From: Aerophototrophica crusticola
GTDB lineage: Bacteria; Pseudomonadota; Alphaproteobacteria; Azospirillales; Azospirillaceae
Length of the DNA: 64,000 bases
Assembly (NCBI GenBank): GCA_001939945.1
Contig: MOEB01000003.1
Span: forward strand, 1 to 64,000
Direction of reading: 5' to 3'
The position numbers were made by a program, and so were the translations under genes. The notes beneath the pieces are model-generated. The model was given only the letters and a program-made list of their open reading frames with translations. It did no database searches and had not been told where the DNA came from. Of the stretch, positions 25,879 to 33,534 are shown piece after piece. Each line of letters starts with the position of its first letter. The stretch's first letter is position 1.

Positions 25879-27115
25879 TGGCCAGTCTCCGCGCCGCCTT
25901 GGTCAGGCCGGTGGCCTCCATGTCGCCGGTGCCGTCCAGCCACATGCGGAAGCGCCGTTCCTGCTCGAACCAGGCATGCTCCGGCTCCTTGCCGTCGGCC
26001 GTCTGCGGCGCCTTGAAGAAGGTGCCCAGCGCGTCCAGCACCCCGCCCTCGTTCCGCTGGTGGGCCAGGTCCAGGCAGCGGGCGATCTCGATGGCGAGGG
26101 GGGCGGCCAGGATGCTGTCCTTGCACAGGAAGTTCAGCTTCAACTGCATGCGCTGGCCCAGGAAGCCGGACACGTCGATGTTGTCCCAGGCTTCCTTGTC
26201 GTCGCCGCGGGGCGGGTAGTACTCGATCCGGACCTTGTGGTTGGCCACGTGGTAGCCCAGGATCTGGTCCAGCACGCTGCCCTTGGTGCCCAGCTTGCTG
26301 GCCAGCGACGCCGGGTCGTCCAGGGCCAGCCCGTCACGGTTGCCCAGGATGTTCGTGCTGAACCAGCCATCCACCTGCAGGGCCCGGCCGCGCAGGGCCG
26401 GGGCCAGCACGGTCTTAAGCAGGGTCTGGCCGGTCTTGCCGTCCTTGCCCGCCACGGGCACCCGGTTGCGCTTGGCAAGCTTCACCAGGGCCGGCAGGTC
26501 TGCCGCCACGCTGGGGGTGAAGTTGGCGTAGGCCACGCCGCTTGCTATGGCGGCATAGGCGTACAGCATGGCCGGGCCGATGGCGGGGTCGTCGGCGTCC
26601 AGCGCCGCCTCGAACGCCTCCGGCGTCTGGAACTGGGGCAGGGTGGGGTCCACCAGCCGCTCCGTGCTGGCCAGGTTCACCACCACCACGTTGTGCACCC
26701 CGGCCTCCGCCTTGAAGCGGCGAAGGTCCTCGGCGATGCTGTCCGCCTGGCCGCGTTTGGTGACGCGGTTGCTGCCGGCGGCCCCGGTGACGTTCTTGCA
26801 GAAATCCACGTTGGCCGCGGGGGCCCAGGGCTTCAGCGCCGACAGGGCGGGGCGGACGGCGTCCAGGCTCGGCCCGTCCAGCACCCGGTGCTGGGCGGCG
26901 GCGGCGGCAAGGTCGTCCGCGTACAGGTCCCAGCCGCCGAACACCAGGTCCTGGTAGGCGACCAGGCCGGGGTGAAGCGTCTCGGCCAGGGGCAGGCCCG
27001 TGGTGCCGGCCTTGCCCTGCCGGATCAGCTCGATGCCGGCCACCATCGTGGTGCCGACGGCACCCCCAAGCCCCACGATCGCGACACCGAGGCGACGGGA
27101 AGGCATGTCCTTCAT
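25868..27115 (-). CDS. ino1: myo-Inositol-1-phosphate synthase
   Basis: This 415-residue NAD-dependent lyase/isomerase converts glucose 6-phosphate to myo-inositol 1-phosphate. Visible are the N-terminal dinucleotide loop VGLGGAVGTT, SNRVTKRGQADSIAEDL, the highly conserved GKDGKTGQTLLKT, the GWFSTNILGNRDG segment and the VRIEYYPPRGD region of the family. It is the first gene of the nine-gene cluster and presumably supplies the inositol core. I use ATG 27115; ATG 27106 is also possible and the ribosome site is not decisive. De novo inositol synthesis is uncommon in Gram-negative heterotrophs, which makes a dedicated biosynthetic use likely. Confidence 0.93.
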   Translation of the reverse strand: MKDMPSRRLGVAIVGLGGAVGTTMVAGIELIRQGKAGTTGLPLAETLHPGLVAYQDLVFGGWDLYADDLAAAAAQHRVLDGPSLDAVRPALSALKPWAPAANVDFCKNVTGAAGSNRVTKRGQADSIAEDLRRFKAEAGVHNVVVVNLASTERLVDPTLPQFQTPEAFEAALDADDPAIGPAMLYAYAAIASGVAYANFTPSVAADLPALVKLAKRNRVPVAGKDGKTGQTLLKTVLAPALRGRALQVDGWFSTNILGNRDGLALDDPASLASKLGTKGSVLDQILGYHVANHKVRIEYYPPRGDDKEAWDNIDVSGFLGQRMQLKLNFLCKDSILAAPLAIEIARCLDLAHQRNEGGVLDALGTFFKAPQTADGKEPEHAWFEQERRFRMWLDGTGDMEATGLTKAARRLANVR

Positions 27116-27349
27116 GATCAGGTCGATCCCTGGATAGGGCCGCACCCCGGGACCGGGGCGGGCGTTGCAGGCGCCACGCCGCTCACGCGGCTTCGCTCGG
27201 ATGGTTGAGGATGCGTGCCCGGCCGGGATGCGCCATCCACCGATGGTGGTGCGCCCGGCGGGGCGTGTGGCCTACCCTTGGATAGTCGGGACAAAAACAG
27301 TACGCAGGCGAAACAAAGCCAGCTCTGGATTGTCTTCGTCACTGCATCC

Positions 27350-27375
27350 CATGCTTCAGCATTCACTGAAGTATG
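27350..27375. promoter_or_regulatory. Inverted repeat upstream of the inositol/YcaO cluster
   Basis: CATGCTTCAG (27350-27359) and CTGAAGTATG (27366-27375) are 10-bp arms with one mismatch around a 6-base loop. A second imperfect inverted repeat (GCGCCATCCACC/GGTGGTGCGC) lies at about 27229-27252. They occupy the 271-base gap (27116-27386) between opgH and the cluster, where the cluster promoter should be. They could be operators; no clear -35/-10 was found. Confidence 0.4.
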
Positions 27376-27386
27376 CGGATCGGCGG

Positions 27387-29300
27387 TCAGGGACGCTGAT
27401 CCGCCCCCGCGGTCTCCAGCGCCGGGTCGGGGCGGCGCAGGGACTGGGGCCGCATGGCCAGGCGCACCGGGGCCGGCAGCGGGGCGGGGCTGACGTTGGG
27501 TGCCACGGCCGGGACCAGGTCCGCGGCATCGGCCACGCGCTGGCGTAGGGTTGCCAGTTCCGGCTCCGGCCGGATCTCGTCCGGGGTCAGGAACAGGCCG
27601 GCGCGGCGGGCGCCGACACCCAAGGTCCGGCGGCTGGACAGGGCGGTGACGGCGGGGCTGGCCAGCAGCCCGGCGATGACGGGCGACAGCCACAGCACCA
27701 GCCCTTCGCCCAGCATCAGCGCGCCCAGACCTGTCGCGGCGCCCAGCCCCACATGGCCCGCATGGGTGCGCCACGCCTCCCCCCAGCCCACGGCGCGGTC
27801 GCCGCGGGGCTGCGCGTTCCAGGCCACCACCTGGCCCGCCAGGGTGGAGATGACGAAACGGGTGTAGAACGCCATCATGGCCGGGGCCAGCAGGGTGCTG
27901 AACACCTGCTCCAGCAACGCGCTGCCCAGCAGCCGCCCCGTGCCGCCGAACCCCGCCCGCGCCTGGCGGTCCAGCAGCGTGGCGACCAGGCTCAGCAGCT
28001 TCGGCCCGAACAGCAGGCCCAGGGTGATGCCGAACAGCCAGTCCGCCGCGGGGCCCGCCTCCACCAGCCCGGCGGTCATCAGGTCCAGACCCTGGCCCCC
28101 GGCGCCCGCGTCCAGCGCCGACAGCAGCATGAACAGCAGCCAGATGGGCGAGGACACATAGCTCATGATCCCGTTGGCCAGGTGCAGCCGGTTGGCCCAG
28201 CGGAAGCCGTCGGCGTGGATCAGCCGCAAGTGCTGCAGGTTGCCCTGGCACCAGCGCTTGTCCCGCCCGGCGAAGTCGATGACGTTGGCCGGCAGCTCCT
28301 CCCACGTCCCCTCCGTCAGGGGCAGGACCCGCACCTCCCACCCCGCGCGGGCCAGCAGGGCGGCCTCCACCACGTCATGGCACAGGATCTCCCCGCCCAG
28401 GGGGGCAGCACCAGGCAGCACCGGCAGGGCGCAGTGGGCCATGAAGGCGCGGGTGCGGATGATGGCGTTGTGGCCCCAATAGTTGCCGTCCCCCTGCTGC
28501 CAGAAATCCAGGCCGCGCACGGACAGGGGCGTGTAGAGCCGCGCCGCGAACTGCTGGATGCGGGCGAACAGGGTTTCCCGGTTGGTGGGGTGGGACACGG
28601 TCTGCACCAAGCCCAGCCGCGGGTTGGCCTCCATGCAGGCGACCAGCTTGCGGATGCAGTCCCCGGTCATCAGGCTGTCCGCGTCCAGCATGACCATGAA
28701 GTCGTACTGGCTGCCCCAGTTCTCACAGAAGTCGGCCACGTTGCCGGCCTTGCGCCCCACATTGCGCAGGCGCCGGCGGTAATAGAGTTTCGGCGCCCCG
28801 GGCAGCCGGGCCAGCCGGGAAGTCAGCGCCAGGTGGGCCCGCGCCTCCTCCGCCGCCACGGCGCCGTCGGTGCTGTCGCTCAGCACGAACAGGTCGATGT
28901 CACCGGCCCCATCCCTTGCCAGTGACCGCGCCATTACCTCCAGCGCGGCGAAGACCGGCCCCGGCTCCTCATTGTAGACCGGCATCAGCACCGCGGTGCG
29001 GGTCGTGCCTGAAGGGCCGGGCGTGGGCCCCGCCGCCATCCGCTCCAGCGCCGGCACGGTGCCCGCCAGCCGTTGCGACAGGTGCGCCAGGAAGCCCAGC
29101 GCCACCTGCCAGCCGTTCAGCGAAAGCCAGGCGGCGTTCATCCCGAACAGCAGCAGCAACAGCAGCGACAGGGGCCCGTCGATGCCGCCCAGTACCTCGG
29201 CGGCAAGCAGGAGCTGCACCAGGGTCAGCAGCAGGATGGGCACCACGAAGGCGGCACGGCGCAGCGTCACGGCCGCGCGGTCGGCGGTCTTTGGCGTCAT
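27387..29300 (-). CDS. opgH: Glucans biosynthesis glucosyltransferase H
   Basis: This 637-residue inner-membrane GT2 glucosyltransferase makes the linear beta-glucan backbone of osmoregulated periplasmic glucans. Two N-terminal hydrophobic segments are followed by the GT-A domain with MPVYNEEP, VMLDADSLM (DxD), CHDVVEAALLARAGW and the processive QxxRW-like RDKRWCQGN. Several C-terminal membrane segments follow. It is shorter than E. coli OpgH (847), as usual in alphaproteobacteria. The ATG at 29300 precedes the membrane segment; the longer frame enters the opgG promoter region. Unlike the classical opgGH operon, it is divergent from opgG, 112 bases away. Confidence 0.93.
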   Translation of the reverse strand: MTPKTADRAAVTLRRAAFVVPILLLTLVQLLLAAEVLGGIDGPLSLLLLLLFGMNAAWLSLNGWQVALGFLAHLSQRLAGTVPALERMAAGPTPGPSGTTRTAVLMPVYNEEPGPVFAALEVMARSLARDGAGDIDLFVLSDSTDGAVAAEEARAHLALTSRLARLPGAPKLYYRRRLRNVGRKAGNVADFCENWGSQYDFMVMLDADSLMTGDCIRKLVACMEANPRLGLVQTVSHPTNRETLFARIQQFAARLYTPLSVRGLDFWQQGDGNYWGHNAIIRTRAFMAHCALPVLPGAAPLGGEILCHDVVEAALLARAGWEVRVLPLTEGTWEELPANVIDFAGRDKRWCQGNLQHLRLIHADGFRWANRLHLANGIMSYVSSPIWLLFMLLSALDAGAGGQGLDLMTAGLVEAGPAADWLFGITLGLLFGPKLLSLVATLLDRQARAGFGGTGRLLGSALLEQVFSTLLAPAMMAFYTRFVISTLAGQVVAWNAQPRGDRAVGWGEAWRTHAGHVGLGAATGLGALMLGEGLVLWLSPVIAGLLASPAVTALSSRRTLGVGARRAGLFLTPDEIRPEPELATLRQRVADAADLVPAVAPNVSPAPLPAPVRLAMRPQSLRRPDPALETAGADQRP

Positions 29301-29412
29301 GGAACAGCGGGCCCTTTCCGGGGTTTGTCTCGGGCGGCCGGGTTGCCCCTTTCGTGGGGGAGGGCTGGGACCGGGCCGCACCCACAACGGCGAAAGCAGC
29401 CGGGGCGCTTCC

Positions 29413-30990
29413 GTGATCACCCGAAATTGTTGCGACATTCTTTGGCCGCGACCGACGCGCCGGCAGCTACTCGGCCTCGGGCTCGCGGCCGGGTCATGGG
29501 CGGTGCTCCGGCCGGCCTTCGGGCAGGAATGGCCAGATATCAAGGATTTCGGCGCCCTCCGGTCCTTCGCGAAGGCCTTGGCCCGGGCCCCCTACCGCCC
29601 GGTGGCAGAGGTGGACTCCCCCCAGTTGCGCGACCTCTCCTATGACCAGTACCGCGCCATCCGGCCGCACCCCCTGAAGTCATGGCCTGCCGACCGGCCC
29701 TTCTCGATACAGCCCTTCCATCCGGGTTTCCTTTATAAGCGTCCGGTAAGTCTTCACGTCGTCAGCGGCGATACTGTCCGCCGCGTGCCCTATGACCCCG
29801 GCCAGTTCGATCTCTCGGCCGTCGATGGGGTGGACCTGTCCCGCTTCACCGCCGCGGACGGGCGTGGCTTCGGCGGGTTCCGGCTGCACCACGGCGCCGG
29901 GCCGCCGGGCGACCAGGTGGAGTTCGCCGTCTTCCAGGGCGCCAGCTATTTCCGCCTGCGCGGCGACGGGCAGGAATACGGCCTGTCCGGCCGGGGCGTG
30001 GCCCTGGACACGGGCGGGCCGGGCGCTGAGGAGTTTCCGGACTTCACCGCCTTCTGGGTCCTGGAACCGGGCCCGGACGCGCGGGAGGTCGAGGTTCTCG
30101 CCCTGCTGGACGGCCCCAGCCTGGCGGGCGCCTACCGTTTCACCGTCCGGCCGGGGGTGGAGGCGGCGATGGCGGTGGAGTGCGCGCTGTACCCCCGCCA
30201 GCCCTTGGGGAAACTGGGCCTTGCCCCCCTGACCAGCATGTTCCTGGCGGGGGAGAATGGCGGCCCGCCCGGCCATGACGACTTCCGGCCGGAGGTGCAT
30301 GACAGCGACGGCCTGCTGCTCCACGCCGACGGGGGGTGGACGTGGCGGGCGCTGTCGAACGCGCGCACGGACGCCGTGCTGACCGACTTGCCGGTGAGGG
30401 ACCTGCGCGGCTTTGGCCTGATGCAGCGGGACCGGGACTTCCGCAGCTACATGGACGTGGAGGCGCGGCAGGAGGACCGGCCCAGCGCCTGGGTGGTGCC
30501 GCGGGGGGATTGGGGGCCGGGCCGGGTCCAGCTCTACACCTTCCCCAGCGTGACGGAGTTCGCGGACAACGTGGTCGCCAGTTTCATCCCCGACCGGGCG
30601 CCCGGGCCGGGGGAGGAATTGCGCCTCGCCTACGACATCCGCGTGTTCGGCAACCGGCCCGACCTGCCGCCCCTGGGCCGGGTCACCGCCACCCGCACCG
30701 GCAGCGCCGACGGCCTGCGCCCCCTGCCGGAGCCGGTGCCGGGGCGGCGGCTGTATATGGTAGATTGGGAAGGGGGCCCGCTGCCCAGCCTGGAGAAAGG
30801 CGCGCCCCTGACCGTGGAGCTGAACGCCACCGCAGGGATCGCAGCCGACCCCTACCTGGAACGGGTGGTGCAGACGCGCGGCTGGCGCCTGTACTTCGAC
30901 CACCGGCCGGGGGAGGGGCCGGCCACCCTGACCGCCCGCCTGCTGCTGGACGGCAAGCCGGTGACGGAGACCTGGCGGCATGACGGGTGA
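29413..30990 (+). CDS. opgG: Glucan biosynthesis protein G/D (periplasmic)
   Basis: This 525-residue periplasmic protein of the OpgG/OpgD (MdoG) family is needed to branch or process osmoregulated glucans. The N-terminus RPTRRQLLGLGLAAGSW is a twin-arginine signal, more like OpgD than the Sec signal of E. coli OpgG. The mature domain begins about residue 36 with DFGALRSFAKALA and contains the family stretch SYDQYRAIRP, PFSIQPFHPGFLY and YFRLRGDGQEYGLSGRG. I use the GTG at 29413 because no ATG lies close upstream of the signal; the ribosome site is weak, so the start is uncertain. opgH lies divergently to the left. Confidence 0.9.
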   Translation: MITRNCCDILWPRPTRRQLLGLGLAAGSWAVLRPAFGQEWPDIKDFGALRSFAKALARAPYRPVAEVDSPQLRDLSYDQYRAIRPHPLKSWPADRPFSIQPFHPGFLYKRPVSLHVVSGDTVRRVPYDPGQFDLSAVDGVDLSRFTAADGRGFGGFRLHHGAGPPGDQVEFAVFQGASYFRLRGDGQEYGLSGRGVALDTGGPGAEEFPDFTAFWVLEPGPDAREVEVLALLDGPSLAGAYRFTVRPGVEAAMAVECALYPRQPLGKLGLAPLTSMFLAGENGGPPGHDDFRPEVHDSDGLLLHADGGWTWRALSNARTDAVLTDLPVRDLRGFGLMQRDRDFRSYMDVEARQEDRPSAWVVPRGDWGPGRVQLYTFPSVTEFADNVVASFIPDRAPGPGEELRLAYDIRVFGNRPDLPPLGRVTATRTGSADGLRPLPEPVPGRRLYMVDWEGGPLPSLEKGAPLTVELNATAGIAADPYLERVVQTRGWRLYFDHRPGEGPATLTARLLLDGKPVTETWRHDG

Positions 30991-31027
30991 GGAGGATAGG
31001 GAAAAAACCTTGTTTAGCTAATCCCGC

Positions 31028-31141
31028 TTCCCCTGCGAAAGCAGGGGCCCACAGTTTTTCTCGTCGAGCATCAAGGATTTCAGGCTCGGGAAGCGTCCGT
31101 AATGGGTTCAAGAACCGTGGGCCCCTGCTTTCGCAGGGGAG
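31028..31141. repeat. Family B paired repeat (intergenic copy)
   Basis: TTCCCCTGCGAAAGCAGGGG and its complement form arms around a spacer with GGTTCAAGAACCGTGGGCCC, almost the same spacer word as in the copy at 23908-24000. It lies between opgG and the MBL hydrolase gene. No other gene is seen in 30991-31260. Confidence 0.8.
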
Positions 31142-31260
31142 ACGGAATTGGGCTTATCAACAGATTGGCCCTGAACCTGGCGGTCATCATCGCCCCATCT
31201 TCCGCCGCCGCATGGGGCAGGGTAGCTTGTCGCCAGACGGTTCCTGGCGGAGCACACCCC

Positions 31261-32277
31261 ATGCCCCTCGATCCCTGCACCTGCAGCCGCCGCGGCTTCG
31301 GCCGGCACGCGCTGGGCTGCGGCGCCTTCGTGATGGCCGCCCTGGCCGCGGCACCCGTGGCCACCCGGCGGGCCTTCGCCGCCGCCCCCGCCGCGGCCCC
31401 GGTGGCGACCACGCCCTTCGCCCGGGTGGAGACGGTGGCGGAGGGGGTGTGGGCGGTCGTCTCCACGCCCTTCGGCACGGACGGGCAGCGGGGTGACCGC
31501 ACCACCCTGTCCAACGGCGGCATCATCGCCGGCAAGGACGCGGTGCTGGCGGTGGAGGGGTTCAACACCCCCGCGGGCGCCGATTGGCTGGCGGAGATCG
31601 CCAAGGGCCTGACCGGCCGGCGGCCGACCCATGTGGTGGCCACCCACTACCATTTCGACCATGTGGGCGGCCTGGCCGGCTACCAGCGCGGGGCGGAGGG
31701 GCCGGAGGTGCTGGCTACCGCCAGGACGCGCGACCTGGTGGTCAGCCGCTACGGCTCCGGCCGGGCGGAGGAGGGCAAGCCGTTCAAGCGGGTGGCCCAG
31801 CGGCTGGTGCTGCCCACCCTGGTCCTGCCAGAGGACGGCGCCCTGTCCAGCTTGGATTTGGGCGGCCGCACCGTGCGCCTGCGCCAGGCCAGCGGCCACA
31901 CGGACAGCGACGTGCTGGTTGACGTACCGGACGCCGGCGTCACCTTCGGCGGCGACCTGCTGTGGAACGGCATCTTCCCCAACTTCATGGACGCCACCCC
32001 GTCCCGCTGGAACGAAGCGGTGGCCCAGGCCCTGGCCGATGGCAAGACCACCATCGTCCCCGGCCACGGCGCGGTGGCGCGGGCCGCCGACCTGAAGCCC
32101 TACCAGGACCTGCTGGCCCTGGTGGAACGGGTGGCCCGCGACGGCCACAAGGCGGGCAAGCCGGCGGAGGAAGCCGCCAAGGACTTCACCATCCCCGCCA
32201 GCCTGGGCCCCTGGACCCTGTTCAGCCAGGCCTTCCCGGCGGGTGCCATGGCGGCGTGGTACAAGGAGCTGGGGTAG
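31261..32277 (+). CDS. Secreted metallo-beta-lactamase-fold hydrolase
   Basis: This 338-residue protein has a long N-terminal export signal (CSRRGFGRHALGCGAFVMAA, possibly Tat; cleavage near AAPAAA). The MBL fold has the full zinc motif THYHFDHVGG, then ASGHTDSDVLV, GGDLLWNG and VPGHGAVA. It resembles the quinoprotein-relay-system/SoxH-like group of periplasmic MBL hydrolases rather than true beta-lactamases. The ATG has a GGCGGAG site. There is no obvious operon partner, and the substrate is unknown. Confidence 0.85.
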   Translation: MPLDPCTCSRRGFGRHALGCGAFVMAALAAAPVATRRAFAAAPAAAPVATTPFARVETVAEGVWAVVSTPFGTDGQRGDRTTLSNGGIIAGKDAVLAVEGFNTPAGADWLAEIAKGLTGRRPTHVVATHYHFDHVGGLAGYQRGAEGPEVLATARTRDLVVSRYGSGRAEEGKPFKRVAQRLVLPTLVLPEDGALSSLDLGGRTVRLRQASGHTDSDVLVDVPDAGVTFGGDLLWNGIFPNFMDATPSRWNEAVAQALADGKTTIVPGHGAVARAADLKPYQDLLALVERVARDGHKAGKPAEEAAKDFTIPASLGPWTLFSQAFPAGAMAAWYKELG

Positions 32278-32413
32278 GCTTGACGAGCCCGGCAGGGCGC
32301 CCCATCATACACTTCGGCAACCAGCAGGGGTAAGGCCGTGGGTGCTGCCATCTCCGTCACCGAATTGATGCATGGCGTTGGGTTCATCCGACTTACCCGG
32401 CTGAGTTTATGAA

Positions 32414-32863
32414 ATGAAAACAGCGCACCTAAGTTTGTGTTACGAGCCTGACTGTGAAGATCTTGGGCAGATTGTTGTGCATGTGAAAGTGGGCAATTAT
32501 TCAGGGTCTGCTGCCGCGTGGATCAGAAAGGCCGACTTGCAAGATTTCGCGGAAAGGATCGCCACCTATCCACTTCCTGACAAGTCGCCGGTCGGCTTGG
32601 ACGGTGGCTGGATCATGGGTGACCAAACGGAGTTCAGGCGGCGCCCGATCCGCATCGATTTCTTCGCGCACGACCCATTGGGAAAACTGCTAATTTGCGT
32701 TGAACTAGCGAGTTTTGGCAAAGTGACCGGTTGGTCGGAGATCGAGGACAGACTGTCCGTCTCTTTCCTCACCACATACTCGGATATCGCCCGGTTCAGG
32801 TCGGAGCTGGCAGCGTCATTGGAAGGCGGCCCGGCCGCCTGCTTGAATGGAGAAACGACCTAA
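32414..32863 (+). CDS. Hypothetical protein, atypically low GC (149 aa)
   Basis: This soluble 149-residue protein has no signal peptide or membrane segment and no family that I recognise. It has an alpha/beta look: HLSLCYEPDCEDLGQIVVHV at the start, an acidic middle, and a C-terminal FLTTYSDIARFRSELAASLE helix. Its codon use and base composition are clearly less GC-rich than its neighbours, suggesting recent acquisition. The ribosome site is weak (GGCTGAG). Whether it is expressed is uncertain. Confidence 0.6.
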   Translation: MKTAHLSLCYEPDCEDLGQIVVHVKVGNYSGSAAAWIRKADLQDFAERIATYPLPDKSPVGLDGGWIMGDQTEFRRRPIRIDFFAHDPLGKLLICVELASFGKVTGWSEIEDRLSVSFLTTYSDIARFRSELAASLEGGPAACLNGETT

Positions 32864-33019
32864 GGTCTCGTGCGGCTTTTCTCTATTTGACTTTGGCCCT
32901 TCCAGCAGCGACCTAATCGCCCCGGCGACCTCGCGGCCAGCGAACACCCGACATACACGCCATGACGCAAAGAGTCGGAGTGAAAATTTGAAATGAAATG
33001 AAGCTGCAAGGGTAGGGCT

Positions 33020-33340
33020 TCACGGCACCAAGTACTTCGCCGCGCCCGACAGGGCCAAGACGGCTACGATGAACCCGGCGAGCTGGATCGTCGTGGGAAG
33101 TTTGTCCACCGCGCCTTCCAGCTTGGCCGTTCGCTCCGCGATCTTGGCGACGTCGTCCTTGGTCGCGGTCGCCTTCAGCCTCTCGTCGATGCGGATCAGC
33201 ATCGGCTTGATGTCATCAAGCGCGCTTTCCAGTCTGTCCAGGCGTCGGCTCATGGCGTCCATGTCAGGAGGTTGGGGGCCGCCGGGCCCGCTGTCAATGC
33301 TTTGCCCTTTCCGCCCCGGAAGGGCCGTGAACTTCCCCAT
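33020..33340 (-). CDS. Small coiled-coil protein with C-terminal membrane anchor
   Basis: The 106-residue protein has residues 30-80 with a heptad-like pattern (RRLDRLESALDDIKPMLIRI, then KIAERTAKLEGAVDKL), followed by a hydrophobic segment near the C-terminus (IQLAGFIVAVLALSGAAKYL). Similar small coiled-coil/TM proteins occur in many alphaproteobacteria without an assigned role, and some are prophage-like. The ATG at 33340 has a GGCGGAG site; an internal ATG at 33262 is possible. A good -10 element lies about 100 bases upstream. Confidence 0.65.
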   Translation of the reverse strand: MGKFTALPGRKGQSIDSGPGGPQPPDMDAMSRRLDRLESALDDIKPMLIRIDERLKATATKDDVAKIAERTAKLEGAVDKLPTTIQLAGFIVAVLALSGAAKYLVP

Positions 33341-33436
33341 GCCGCAACTCCGCCTGAAAACCTACCGCACCCTGGAAACAGGGGCCCACCGGGGGGAAGC
33401 GGGCGTGTTATCGATCGCGCCTCAAGTCTACGAAAC

Positions 33437-33463
33437 ATTATACATTTATGCATCTGAATGCAA
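33437..33463 (-). promoter_or_regulatory. Sigma-70-like promoter
   Basis: On the minus strand TATAAT (33437-33442) is a perfect -10. TTGCAT (33458-33463) is a possible -35 at a short 15-base spacing. It lies in a locally AT-rich patch and would drive the coiled-coil gene starting at 33340. Confidence 0.45.
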
Positions 33464-33534
33464 GTGCACTGCAATCCATGCGCGCAAGAGGCGCGGCGGC
33501 AGCCTTGCGGCACGGGCTGGCCACCCCGCGCCCC

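Noticed and set aside
16951-27386. RiPP precursor peptide for the YcaO
   Set aside because: No short, ribosome-site-bearing frame with a Cys/Ser/Thr-rich core was found between or beside the cluster genes.
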